A stretch of DNA of 43,226 nt from PVC group bacterium (GTDB taxonomy: Bacteria > Verrucomicrobiota > Kiritimatiellia > CAIKKV01 > CAITUY01). The DNA is taken from contig CAMBRF010000023.1 of NCBI GenBank assembly GCA_945870225.1, positions 1-43,226 of the forward strand, in the 5' to 3' direction. Made by a program: the position numbers and the translations under genes. Each line of letters opens with the position of its first letter. Within the stretch, counting starts at the first letter, position 1. Of the stretch, positions 8,765-16,709 are shown in pieces. The notes beneath the pieces were generated by a model that had not been told where the DNA came from, did no database searches, and saw only the letters and a program-made list of their open reading frames with translations.

Positions 8765-9235
8765 TTAAAGATCGATGATCGGACCTTTGCCGGGCGGTGG
8801 CCTGTTGATCGGCCTGGGGCCATTTTGAACGTCCGGTCTCGGGTCCACCCTGACCCGCCGGGTCCGGGCGGGTTTGCCGAGGAACACACTCAAGAGACTG
8901 ATGATCAGCGAGGCCCCTATCGCCGGCCAGAAACCGTCCACATGAAAACCCTTCACCAGTCTGGCCGACAACATGAGCAACAAGGCGTTGATGAAGAGCA
9001 GAAACAACCCTAAGGTCACAACGACAAACGGCATCGCCAGCAGCACCAGCAGGGGCTTGACCAGGCTGTTCAGCAAACCCAATACCAATGCGGCCGCCAG
9101 CAGACTCTGCACGTCATCATAGCGCACCCCGGAAATGACGTTGGCCGCTGCCCATACCGCGATAGTCAGCATCAACCAGCGCATCCCCAGGCCCCGCAAC
9201 CGCCCGCTTCCCGGATCGACGCCCTCAGGATTCAT
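8765..9235 (-). CDS. YvlD-type four-helix membrane protein (phage holin family 4 / PF04020-like)
   Basis: A 156-residue protein with an N-terminal polar stretch and four closely spaced hydrophobic segments. The conserved-looking features are LGLLNSLVKPLLVLLAMPF and TLGLFLLFINALLLMLSA, characteristic of the YvlD/'phage holin family IV' group. Despite the name these are chromosomal inner-membrane proteins of unclear role. The C-terminal 40 residues are proline- and arginine-rich and probably cytoplasmic. The start at 9235 overlaps the end of the release-factor-like gene by 11 nt and follows a G-rich stretch; ATG at 9184 is an alternative. The arrangement suggests translational coupling with the gene upstream. 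No phage context is present. Confidence 0.75.
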   Translation of the reverse strand: MNPEGVDPGSGRLRGLGMRWLMLTIAVWAAANVISGVRYDDVQSLLAAALVLGLLNSLVKPLLVLLAMPFVVVTLGLFLLFINALLLMLSARLVKGFHVDGFWPAIGASLIISLLSVFLGKPARTRRVRVDPRPDVQNGPRPINRPPPGKGPIIDL

Positions 9236-9641
9236 CGCCCCCCACCCTTCTCGCCTGCTTCTTCTGCCCGTGCAACCGCTTACCATCCAACATACGCTCT
9301 TTCTGCCGTCGCGAGCGTCGCCGTTTCTGCCGCCGGATTTTCTCCGTGGCCTGCTGCCGCGCCGTTTTGAGCCCCGTGATCCGGGCCTCCAGCCGATCGC
9401 ATAACTCGCGCCGCGCGAAAAGCCGGTTCAATTCCCGCGACCGTTCCCGCTGGCACTTCACCTCGATACCCGACGGCACATGGCGCAAGTAGACGCACGA
9501 CGAGGTCTTGTTGACCTTCTGCCCCCCCGCCCCGGCACCGAGAATAAACTTCTCCACCAGATCCGATTCGCGCACGCCCAGTTTGGCCATGCGCGCCTCC
9601 AGCGCCTGTTTTTTCTCAGCCGTTATGTACTGATCTGACAT
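9225..9641 (-). CDS. ArfB/ICT1-like peptide release factor (RF-1 domain, GGQ)
   Basis: A 138-residue protein lacking the codon-recognition domains of RF1/RF2. The catalytic domain contains GAGAGGQKVNKTSS, where GGQ inserts into the ribosomal peptidyl-transferase centre to hydrolyse peptidyl-tRNA. A stretch resembling VxLRHxPSGIEVKCQxERSRxLNR follows, then a highly basic C-terminal tail (KIRRQKRRRSRRQKE). In ArfB such a tail enters the empty mRNA channel of stalled ribosomes, so a rescue role is inferred. The ATG at 9641 sits two bases after the gmhA-like stop codon, implying coupling. tmRNA is encoded 8 kb away, so the genome seems to have two rescue routes. It could instead be a C12orf65/PrfH-type relative. 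Confidence 0.8.
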   Translation of the reverse strand: MSDQYITAEKKQALEARMAKLGVRESDLVEKFILGAGAGGQKVNKTSSCVYLRHVPSGIEVKCQRERSRELNRLFARRELCDRLEARITGLKTARQQATEKIRRQKRRRSRRQKERMLDGKRLHGQKKQARRVGGDES

Positions 9642-9643
9642 GG

Positions 9644-10216
9644 TCAACCCGCGAAGGCCGCTTCGACAATCTCGAGGAATATATGCAGCAAAACCTGATG
9701 CGCTTCCTGAATGCGCGCCGTTTCCGTCCCGGGGACAATGATTTCCCAGGTCCCCCGGCCGGCCAGTTTCCCGCCATCCTGCCCCAGCAGGCAGAGGGTT
9801 TTCATCCCCTTGGCGTGCGCGGCTTCCAGGGCCAGCACCAGATTTGCGGCGCGCCCGCTCGTGCTGAACAACACCAACACGTCGCCCGCCTTCCCCAATC
9901 CTTCAATCTGCCGGCTGAATATCCGGTCAAACCCGAAATCGTTCCCGATACAGGTCAGCGCCGTGCTGTCGGCCACAAGCGCCACCGCCGGAAGCGACGG
10001 CCGGTTCGTCCGGAATCGGCCTACCAGTTCTTCCGACATGTGCAACGCCTCGGCGGCACTTCCGCCATTCCCGGCGGTCAGGATCTTGCCCCCCGCCCTG
10101 AGCGTCAGGACCAGTTCCTGCCCCACCCCGGCAATGCGGTCGGCACAGCGGGTCAGATCCTCAATCGTCCGGGCACTGTTGCGTAGACTGGTCTTAACAT
10201 CCTGTTCCATATTCAT
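9644..10216 (-). CDS. gmhA: SIS-domain phosphoheptose isomerase (GmhA-like)
   Basis: The start at 10216 has GGAAGGA upstream and gives 190 residues, the usual GmhA length. The SIS sugar-phosphate pocket is visible as TAGNGGSAAEALHMSEEL and FSTSGRAANLV. The C-terminal IQEAHQVLLH matches the helix carrying the catalytic/zinc-binding histidine of GmhA. The enzyme would convert sedoheptulose 7-phosphate to D-glycero-D-manno-heptose 7-phosphate for the LPS core, consistent with lpxD and bamA in this window. DiaA-type DnaA-binding proteins share the fold, so function is likely but not certain. It heads a minus-strand set with the release-factor-like and YvlD-like genes, divergent from the SH3 operon. 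Confidence 0.82.
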   Translation of the reverse strand: MNMEQDVKTSLRNSARTIEDLTRCADRIAGVGQELVLTLRAGGKILTAGNGGSAAEALHMSEELVGRFRTNRPSLPAVALVADSTALTCIGNDFGFDRIFSRQIEGLGKAGDVLVLFSTSGRAANLVLALEAAHAKGMKTLCLLGQDGGKLAGRGTWEIIVPGTETARIQEAHQVLLHIFLEIVEAAFAG

Positions 10217-10350
10217 AGGTATTCCTTCCCAAACCTGAAAGTTGGAGCATCCTAGCCGGAATCCGGTGTCGATGCACGTTGATAAAACCTTTCCTATTCC
10301 GTTTTGAGACCGCCTCATGTAGACTACTGCCCGCGAAAGGAGACACAGCG

Positions 10351-10839
10351 ATGCAGGGAAATAAACTGTTGTGGGTCGTGAGTGGTTTGCTCGTATCGGC
10401 GGCCGTGGCCTTCGGCGCAACGGCCACCATCATGAGCGTGCAGGTGCGCAAGGCGGAAATCCGGGACACCCCCTCTTTCCTCGGCAAAGTCACATCAGGG
10501 CTCGCCTATGGGGATAAAGTGACCGTCGGTCAGCCGCAGGGAGCCTGGATGCGGGTCACCGCCGCCGGCCAGTCGGGCTGGATTCATTCCTCCGCCCTGA
10601 CCACCAAGAATATCGTGATGAAGGCGGGCGACGGCGCCCAGACTTCCGCCTCCTCCGGCGAGATGGCGCTCGCGGGCAAAGGGTTTAATTCGGATGTGGA
10701 ATCCAAATTTAAAGCCAATCATAAGGACATCGATTTCGCGCCCGTGGATCGAATGGAAAAAATCAAGATCTCCACGTCAGCCCTCCAGAAGTTCGCCGTC
10801 ACCGGCGGATTGAAGATGTCGGAAGGAGGCGCCCCATGA
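10351..10839 (+). CDS. secreted SH3-domain protein
   Basis: The start at 10351 follows AAGGAG by nine bases and yields 162 residues. Residues 1-26 form a signal peptide (LLWVVSGLLVSAAVAFGA). A single bacterial SH3 (SH3b) domain spans about 30-90: VQVRKAEIRDTPSFLGKV, then YGDKVTV, AWMRV and GWIHSSAL. Such domains bind peptidoglycan or peptide partners in the periplasm. The rest is Ala/Ser-rich then charged, with no recognised domain. It overlaps the M48 lipoprotein gene by four bases (ATGA) and starts a tight set with it and the CHASE2 cyclase. A scaffold or cell-wall-sensing role beside the protease is inferred. Confidence 0.8.
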   Translation: MQGNKLLWVVSGLLVSAAVAFGATATIMSVQVRKAEIRDTPSFLGKVTSGLAYGDKVTVGQPQGAWMRVTAAGQSGWIHSSALTTKNIVMKAGDGAQTSASSGEMALAGKGFNSDVESKFKANHKDIDFAPVDRMEKIKISTSALQKFAVTGGLKMSEGGAP

Positions 10840-11744
10840 ACAAGATCCTGACACCCCTCCTCCTCTGCGCCTGCCTGATGATCGCCGGTTGCGGAACGCT
10901 CAGCAAGGTTACTGAACTGGGGACAGCCGCCGCCGTCGCCGCAGGAGCCATCTCAACCGATCAGGCCCAGTCCATCAATAAAAGTGCCCAAGCCGTTGGC
11001 AAGGTGTTCGAAAGCATTACCCCTGAGCAGGAGTATTATATCGGGCGTACGGTGGCTGCCACCATCTTGTCGCAGAACAAGCCTTTCGACAATCAGGCGA
11101 CCACGGAATACCTGAACACCATAGGCCAGTATCTGGCGCTATGCTCAGATCGTCCGGAGACCTTCGGTGGCTATCACTTCCTGATCATGGATACTGATGA
11201 AATCAATGCCTTTGCCGCACCGGGTGGACTCATCCTCGTGTCGCGCGGGATGTTGAAGTGCTGCCGGACCGAGGAGGCAGTGGCCGCCGTTCTGGCCCAC
11301 GAGATCGCCCATGTGGTGAACAACCACGGCCTCCAAGCCATCAGCAAAAGCCGCCTGACCTCCGCCGCGACCGTTTTAGCAACGGAATCGGCCAAGAACC
11401 TGGGCGGCAAGGAACTCGCCGAGCTGACGAAAACCTTTGAGGATTCGATCTCCGACATTACCGCCACCATGGTCAATAACGGCTATTCCCGTCAATTCGA
11501 GACCCAGGCCGACAAGGGTGCCGTCGCCATCCTGCAACGCGGCGGTTATGATCCGCGCGGCTTGATCGCCATGCTCACGGAGATGAGCCAGCATCTCAAG
11601 CCGGGCGGCAAGGATTTTGCCAAAACTCACCCGGACCCGAAGGTTCGGATTTCGGATGTGCAACAAATGATCGGGACCGCCCCGGCTCCGGCTCCCGCTC
11701 CGGCCCGCTCTCAGCGGTTCGCCAGCGTCATGAAAGGCGTTTGA
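10836..11744 (+). CDS. M48-family metalloprotease lipoprotein
   Basis: 302 residues. The N-terminus LLLCACLMIAGC is a lipoprotein signal with lipobox IAGC, so the mature protein is lipidated and probably periplasm-facing. The zinc motif HEIAHVVNNHG gives ligands H155 and H159 and catalytic E156. The third ligand is likely E222 in FETQADKGA, the ExxAD pattern of the M48 family. LIMDTDEINAFAAPGGLILVSRGML precedes it, typical of BepA/LoiP/YcaL-type proteases that police outer-membrane protein assembly. The C-terminus ends in a Pro-Ala repeat. It overlaps the SH3 gene by 4 nt and is followed 10 nt later by the cyclase. Protease identity is firm; the substrate is unknown. Confidence 0.88.
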   Translation: MNKILTPLLLCACLMIAGCGTLSKVTELGTAAAVAAGAISTDQAQSINKSAQAVGKVFESITPEQEYYIGRTVAATILSQNKPFDNQATTEYLNTIGQYLALCSDRPETFGGYHFLIMDTDEINAFAAPGGLILVSRGMLKCCRTEEAVAAVLAHEIAHVVNNHGLQAISKSRLTSAATVLATESAKNLGGKELAELTKTFEDSISDITATMVNNGYSRQFETQADKGAVAILQRGGYDPRGLIAMLTEMSQHLKPGGKDFAKTHPDPKVRISDVQQMIGTAPAPAPAPARSQRFASVMKGV

Positions 11745-11754
11745 GCCTGATGTC

Positions 11755-13869
11755 ATGCTAAAACGCATCCTCCAAGGACTCGGAATTGGCGTGGCGGCCG
11801 CCATCGTGGCCCTCGCTGTATGGCAGTTGCAGCCACGCTGGATGGTCCGCGCCGAGGCCGTAACCTGGGACTGGCGAGTTAATTCTCTACGCAAAGCCAG
11901 CCCATCCACGGATCGGATCCGGCTGATCTTCCTCGATCAGTACAGCCTAGACTGGGGCAAGGAGCGCGGCTGGTCCTGGCCCTGGCCCCGCGCGGTCTAC
12001 GCCCCCATTCTGGACTTCTGCCGGCGAGGCGGTGCCAAGGCCGTCGCCTTTGATGTCATCTTCAGCGAGCCATCTGGCCTCGGAGTGGAGGATGATGCGC
12101 TCTTCGGAAATGCGATCGCATCCAACCGCGCTTTTGTGGGGGCCGTTTTTGTGGGGGGCGACAAGGGAGGCCAGACCAACTGGCCCGCCGATCTACCACC
12201 CTCCACCGTTCATGTCCAAGCCACAGCGCCCGGACCGTCGGCCGTCTCAACGTTTCCCCGCGCAGCCTTTCCCATCCCGGAGGTCGCCAGCAACGCGGCC
12301 ATTCTGGCAACGGTCTTCGGCAATCCGGATCAGGACGGCATCTACCGCCGCCTTCGCCCCTTCAGCCTTTTCGCCGGCCAGGTCATCCCGACACTGGGGC
12401 TAGGCACGTATCTCGCCCCTTCTTCCAAACGGGTGATATCACTTACCCCCACATCCTTCTCCGTGGACGCACAGTTTCTGCCTCTCGACTCTGACGGCCG
12501 TGTCATTCTGCACTACAGGGGCCCCTCGCAAACCCACAAAACCGTCAACGTGGCCGCCGTCATCGAATCCGAACTCAGCCTTCAGGAAGGCAAGCAGCCC
12601 TCGATTGACCCCTCCTTCTTCAAAGGTACCTATGTTCTCTTCGGGTTCACCGCGCCGGGTCTCTTCGATCTGAAATCCGCGCCCGTGGACCCGGTATACC
12701 CCGGCGTGGAGGTTCATGCCACCTTTCTGGACAACCTGCTGGCTGGGGATTTTATGCGAGACGCCCCGGCGGCACAGGTGACGCTCTGGACGCTCCTTCT
12801 GGCCGTTGTAGGAGCCATAGCCACCCGCCTGGGCCGGTCAGCATGGCAGAATGTCCTCGCGATGGTCATCCTGCTTCCCCTTCCGTTCCTGCTCGGCCTG
12901 TATGCCTATACGAGGGGGACCTGGCTGCCGATCATCCCCCCTCTCGGCGCTTTGGCTCCAGCCCTGATCGGCGCTCTGGTTGTCAATTTCGCCACCGAGG
13001 GTCGGCAGAAAAGATTCATCAAGGGAGCCTTCAAGCAATACCTGAGCCCGGTCGTGATCGAGGAACTGGTCCTGCATCCGGAACGTCTCAAGCTAGGGGG
13101 GGAAACGCGTGACCTTTCGATCTTTTTCTCCGATGTCCGCGGGTTTACCAGCATTGCGGAACACTTGACCCCGCAACAGCTTACCACCCTTTTAAACGAC
13201 TATCTCACCGCCATGACGGACATTATCTACAAGCATGGCGGAACCGTGGACAAATATGAGGGCGATGCCATCATTGCGTTCTGGAACGCGCCCCTGGCCC
13301 AACCGGACCACGCCCTGCGAGCCGTCCAGGCCGCCCTGGAGTGCCAGTCAAAACTGGCGGAGTTACGCCCGGTCTTTGCGCGTCAGGTCCAGTCTGAACT
13401 CCACCAGCGCATCGGCCTGAACAGCGGCCCGGTGGTGGTCGGGAACATGGGCTCTCGACAGCGGTTTAACTACACGTTCCTGGGCGACGCCGGGAATCTG
13501 GCCTCGCGCCTGGAAGGGATCAACAAACAGTTCGGCACCTCGATCCTTATTTCCGAAAGCACACGGAATCAACTGGGCGACTCCCTGCCCGCCCGTGAAA
13601 TTTCCCGCGTCCAGGTGGTGGGCAGAAAAGAGGCGGTGCGCGTGTTTGAGCCTTTATCAGAAGCCATGGCAAAGCAAAGCGAGTTGCTCGGCACCTTCAG
13701 TCTGGCCCTGAAATCCTATTATGCCGGCCAGTTCGATGAGGCCATCACCCTCTTTGCGTCGATCGAGGCGCACGATCCGGTCGCCGCCGCCTATGTTCAA
13801 CGTTGCCGGAGTCTGGCGGAACACGCACCGATGCCGTGGAACGGAATCTGGACCATGACGGAGAAATGA
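11755..13869 (+). CDS. CHASE2-domain class III nucleotide cyclase
   Basis: 704 residues. A membrane helix near 7-24 is followed by an extracytoplasmic CHASE2 sensor (about 30-335; DRIRLIFLDQYSLDW, GGAKAVAFDVIFSE, DPVYPGVEVHATFLDNLL). Three closely spaced helices occupy about 341-407, and the cytoplasmic class III cyclase domain starts near 450. Metal-binding aspartates are D460 (FFSDVRGF) and D504 (EGDAI). K500 and T574 are at the purine-selecting positions and fit an adenylate cyclase. N581 and R585 are at the transition-state positions. A usually hydrophobic residue before N581 is glycine here. A C-terminal helical extension resembles TPR. It sits in the SH3-M48 set, so it may transduce an envelope signal into cyclic nucleotide. 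Confidence 0.88.
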   Translation: MLKRILQGLGIGVAAAIVALAVWQLQPRWMVRAEAVTWDWRVNSLRKASPSTDRIRLIFLDQYSLDWGKERGWSWPWPRAVYAPILDFCRRGGAKAVAFDVIFSEPSGLGVEDDALFGNAIASNRAFVGAVFVGGDKGGQTNWPADLPPSTVHVQATAPGPSAVSTFPRAAFPIPEVASNAAILATVFGNPDQDGIYRRLRPFSLFAGQVIPTLGLGTYLAPSSKRVISLTPTSFSVDAQFLPLDSDGRVILHYRGPSQTHKTVNVAAVIESELSLQEGKQPSIDPSFFKGTYVLFGFTAPGLFDLKSAPVDPVYPGVEVHATFLDNLLAGDFMRDAPAAQVTLWTLLLAVVGAIATRLGRSAWQNVLAMVILLPLPFLLGLYAYTRGTWLPIIPPLGALAPALIGALVVNFATEGRQKRFIKGAFKQYLSPVVIEELVLHPERLKLGGETRDLSIFFSDVRGFTSIAEHLTPQQLTTLLNDYLTAMTDIIYKHGGTVDKYEGDAIIAFWNAPLAQPDHALRAVQAALECQSKLAELRPVFARQVQSELHQRIGLNSGPVVVGNMGSRQRFNYTFLGDAGNLASRLEGINKQFGTSILISESTRNQLGDSLPAREISRVQVVGRKEAVRVFEPLSEAMAKQSELLGTFSLALKSYYAGQFDEAITLFASIEAHDPVAAAYVQRCRSLAEHAPMPWNGIWTMTEK

Positions 13870-13876
13870 GGAACCC

Positions 13877-14290
13877 ATGACAACACGCCACATCAAACAA
13901 CTGACCCTGCTGGGACACAGCACCACCCGTTACCCCGACTCGCCGGATACGGCCAGGCTGGAAGCCTTCCCCAATGCCTACAAGGGACGCAACTACTGGG
14001 TCCGCTTCGATTGCCCGGAGTTCACCAGCCGCTGTCCCATCACCAACCAGCCCGATTTCGGGCATATCCTGATCGAATATATTCCGGACCGGCTGTGCCT
14101 CGAAAGCAAGGCTCTTAAGCTCTACCTGTTTTCATTCCGGAACCACAACACCTTTCACGAGGAAGTGGTCAACCGCATTCTGGATGACGTTGTCAAAGCC
14201 ATCAAGCCGCGGCAGATCAAGGTGTCGGGAAAATTCAATCCACGCGGGGGAATCTCGATTTCGGCTGAGGCGCAGTGGCCTGAAGAATAA
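13877..14290 (+). CDS. queF: NADPH-dependent 7-cyano-7-deazaguanine reductase
   Basis: 137 residues, the short type I QueF form of the tunnelling (T-fold) family. It reduces the preQ0 nitrile to preQ1 for queuosine in tRNA. Visible signatures are EFTSRCPITNQPDFG, with catalytic nucleophile C53 and proton donor D60; ESKALKLY at 76-83, the QueF NADPH motif; and FRNHNTFHEE with H94. Family members often have Leu/Val where this has Arg52 before the cysteine. It follows the cyclase by 7 bp, perhaps only by readthrough, and ends 3 bp before the convergent DUF2007 gene. No other queuosine genes are in the window. Confidence 0.93.
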   Translation: MTTRHIKQLTLLGHSTTRYPDSPDTARLEAFPNAYKGRNYWVRFDCPEFTSRCPITNQPDFGHILIEYIPDRLCLESKALKLYLFSFRNHNTFHEEVVNRILDDVVKAIKPRQIKVSGKFNPRGGISISAEAQWPEE

Positions 14291-14293
14291 GGG

Positions 14294-14632
14294 CTATCGG
14301 GGAATCAGCCGCCCGCACCCCTGGCACTTGAGAACCGATGTGATCCCGGTAACCGAGCCGCTGAAATCGACATCCTCGCAGTGCTTGAGCTCTTCGCCAC
14401 AGGATGGACAGACCATCTTGCCGGCCTTCTGCCTCATCTGAGCCATCTCCGCTTCCAGCCCCTCAATGATGTCGCAGGCATGATCGAATTGAGTTTCGGG
14501 GACGAACACCTCTGTGATCTCCATCCCCTCGTCCTCAACCTGCCGCACCTCGAACGGCACGGCGGCAGACTCCAGGGCCTTTAGCCCCAGAGCCTGGTCA
14601 TCCGGATTGGTGTAGGTCACCACCAGCTGCAT
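14294..14632 (-). CDS. DUF2007-like protein with C-terminal zinc ribbon
   Basis: 112 residues. The N-terminal part (MQLVVTYTNPDDQALGLKALESAAVPFEV, then EVFVPETQFDHACDIIEGLEAE) resembles DUF2007, a small ferredoxin-like fold often labelled a putative signal-transducing protein. The C-terminal part holds CPSC...C...CQGC, a likely zinc ribbon. GGGAG precedes the ATG by six bases, and it begins 19 bases after the recA stop codon on the same strand, so it is the likely last gene of the long minus-strand run. Function is unknown. Confidence 0.75.
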   Translation of the reverse strand: MQLVVTYTNPDDQALGLKALESAAVPFEVRQVEDEGMEITEVFVPETQFDHACDIIEGLEAEMAQMRQKAGKMVCPSCGEELKHCEDVDFSGSVTGITSVLKCQGCGRLIPR

Positions 14633-14651
14633 AGCGGCTCCCGGCGGATCC

Positions 14652-15677
14652 TCACTTCATCAGCGTGGCGCTGACTTTTTCCTTGATACGATCAACCAGC
14701 TTCTTCTCAAGTTCCGGATCCTTGGGCAACTGTTCGGCGGCCGCTTCCCGTCCCTGCCCGAGCTGGGCCCCCTCGAACGACAGCCAGGAACCGCGTTTTT
14801 CGATCAGCCCGTGCTCCACCGCACTGTCGATCACCGATCCAGCCCACCAGATGCCTTTCGCGAAGAGAATATCGAACTCCGCCTCGACAAACGGCGGGGC
14901 GACCTTGTTTTTGACCACTTTGACGCGGGTCCGGTTTCCGATTACCTTGCCCGTTGCATCCTTGATGGCGTTGATGCGGCGGATATCCAGACGCACTGAC
15001 GAATAGAACTTGAGCGCCCGCCCGCCCGGCGTTGTCTCCGGACTGCCGAACATCACGCCGATTTTCTCCCGGATCTGGTTCGTGAAAATACACAGCGTCT
15101 TGGAGGTCGAAATGGCCGCCGTCAGCTTCCGCATGGCCTGCGACATCAGGCGCGCCTGCAACCCCACATGCGCATCGCCCATTTCGCCATCCAGTTCAGC
15201 CTTGGGTGCCAGGGCCGCCACGGAATCCAACACCACGACATCCAGCGCATTGCTGCGCACCAGGGTCTCGCAAATGCTCAAGGCCTCCTCGCCCGAAGAG
15301 GGCTGCGACACGAGCAGATCATCCAGTTTCACGCCGATCTTGCGCGCATACATGGGATCCATCGCATGCTCGGTATCGATGAACGCCGCCAGCCCGCCGG
15401 CTTTCTGGGCATTGGCGATCACATGAAGGGTGAGCGTCGTCTTACCGGAAGATTCCGGGCCGAAGATTTCGACCACACGGCCGCGCGGCAGTCCGCCCAC
15501 GCCCAGAGCCATATCCAACGACAGCGCGCCTGTGGGAATCACCGCAATTTCACGAACCGACTCGGCTTCGCCCAGGCGCATGATCGCCCCGTCGCCGAAT
15601 TCCTTTTGAATCTGAGCCAACACCGCGTTCAGAGCGGAGGAACCATTGCTTTCCGTTGCCTTTGTCACTTTACTCAT
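14652..15677 (-). CDS. recA: RecA recombinase
   Basis: 341 residues, full length and without intein. It forms ATP-dependent filaments on single-stranded DNA for strand exchange and SOS induction. Walker A is GPESSGKT (73-80); Walker B is the segment [11 protein letters not shown]. The L2 region contains [19 protein letters not shown], and [26 protein letters not shown] at the N-terminus is typical. AGGAG lies nine bases before the ATG. It is 15 bp downstream of galE. No LexA-like operator of a known type was recognised upstream, and transcription from the upstream cluster is possible. Confidence 0.98.
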   Translation of the reverse strand: MSKVTKATESNGSSALNAVLAQIQKEFGDGAIMRLGEAESVREIAVIPTGALSLDMALGVGGLPRGRVVEIFGPESSGKTTLTLHVIANAQKAGGLAAFIDTEHAMDPMYARKIGVKLDDLLVSQPSSGEEALSICETLVRSNALDVVVLDSVAALAPKAELDGEMGDAHVGLQARLMSQAMRKLTAAISTSKTLCIFTNQIREKIGVMFGSPETTPGGRALKFYSSVRLDIRRINAIKDATGKVIGNRTRVKVVKNKVAPPFVEAEFDILFAKGIWWAGSVIDSAVEHGLIEKRGSWLSFEGAQLGQGREAAAEQLPKDPELEKKLVDRIKEKVSATLMK

Positions 15678-15692
15678 CTTGCTTAACTCCTG

Positions 15693-16709
15693 TTATTTTC
15701 GAACGTTCTTCTTTTTGCGGGCGGGGCTCTTCCCCGTCGCCTTGGCGTAGCCGTTGGGATGCGCCTGATGCCACGCCCACGCACTTTCCACAATCGCGCG
15801 CAGGTTGGAATGCTTGGGCACCCAGCCCAGAACGGATTTTGCCCGTTTGGCTGACGCCACCAGACGATCCGGGTCGCCCGGTCGACGCGGCGCAAACTCC
15901 ACGGGGATGGGGTGCCCGGTTACCCGGCGCACAACGTCAATGACCTCACGGACCGAAAACCCCTTGCCGGTCCCCAGATTGAACGCGCCCGTATGCTTTC
16001 CCGTCAGAGCCAGGATGTGAGCCCGGCCCAGATCGACAATATGAATGTAGTCACGAATGCACGTGCCGTCCGGTGTCTTATAATCGGTCCCGAAAACCTT
16101 CACATTTTTCCGCTGCCCCAACGCCACTTTGATGACGTTCGGGATCAGGTGGGTTTCCGGCTCATGATCCTCACCAAATCTAAGCGTGGCGCCTGACGCA
16201 TTGAAATACCGGAGAAACACCGGCTTGATGCCATGAATCTTCTGATACCAGCCCAACACCTTCTCAAACATCAGCTTGGATTCGCCATACGGATTAACCG
16301 GCCGCTGGGGTGTATCTTCCGTGATCGGCACCCGGTCCGGATACCCGTAGGTGGCGCATGTGGAGGAGAAGACGATCCTGGAGACCCCTGACTTGACCAT
16401 CGCTTCCACCAGATTCACTCCGCCCATCATGTTGTTGGTGAAATACATGCCGGGATCGCACATCGATTCGCCCACGAGCGCGTAAGCGGCAAAATGCATC
16501 ACCGCGTCCGGCTTGGCGGCCTTCATCGCCCGGGCCACCTGACCAGCAACCCGCAAATCGCCCTTGATCAATTTGGCACGGGGGTCAATCGCCTGACGGT
16601 GTCCCCGCTCCAGACTGTCAAAAATGACAACCTCGTGCCCCTGATCGAGGAGCAACTCGGTTGTCACACTGCCGATATAGCCAGACCCGCCGGTAACAAA
16701 TACTTTCAT
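15693..16709 (-). CDS. galE: UDP-glucose 4-epimerase
   Basis: 338 residues, the normal size for this short-chain dehydrogenase-type epimerase interconverting UDP-glucose and UDP-galactose. The Rossmann NAD motif is GGSGYIGS (7-14). The catalytic triad region is SSTCATYG with S115/T117, and Y141-x3-K145 in NPYGESK. DGTCIRDYIHIVDLGRAH and FNLGTGKGFSVREVI are typical of GalE. The C-terminus has an added basic tail, KSPARKKKNVRK, beyond the usual end. The start codon overlaps the lpxD stop (ATGA), implying coupled translation. It likely supplies UDP-sugars for LPS or exopolysaccharide. A UDP-GlcNAc 4-epimerase activity is possible. Confidence 0.92.
   Translation of the reverse strand: MKVFVTGGSGYIGSVTTELLLDQGHEVVIFDSLERGHRQAIDPRAKLIKGDLRVAGQVARAMKAAKPDAVMHFAAYALVGESMCDPGMYFTNNMMGGVNLVEAMVKSGVSRIVFSSTCATYGYPDRVPITEDTPQRPVNPYGESKLMFEKVLGWYQKIHGIKPVFLRYFNASGATLRFGEDHEPETHLIPNVIKVALGQRKNVKVFGTDYKTPDGTCIRDYIHIVDLGRAHILALTGKHTGAFNLGTGKGFSVREVIDVVRRVTGHPIPVEFAPRRPGDPDRLVASAKRAKSVLGWVPKHSNLRAIVESAWAWHQAHPNGYAKATGKSPARKKKNVRK

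Noticed and set aside
8765-9235. Prophage remnant suggested by the 'phage holin' family name
   Set aside because: YvlD-type proteins are ordinary chromosomal membrane proteins and no other phage genes are near.
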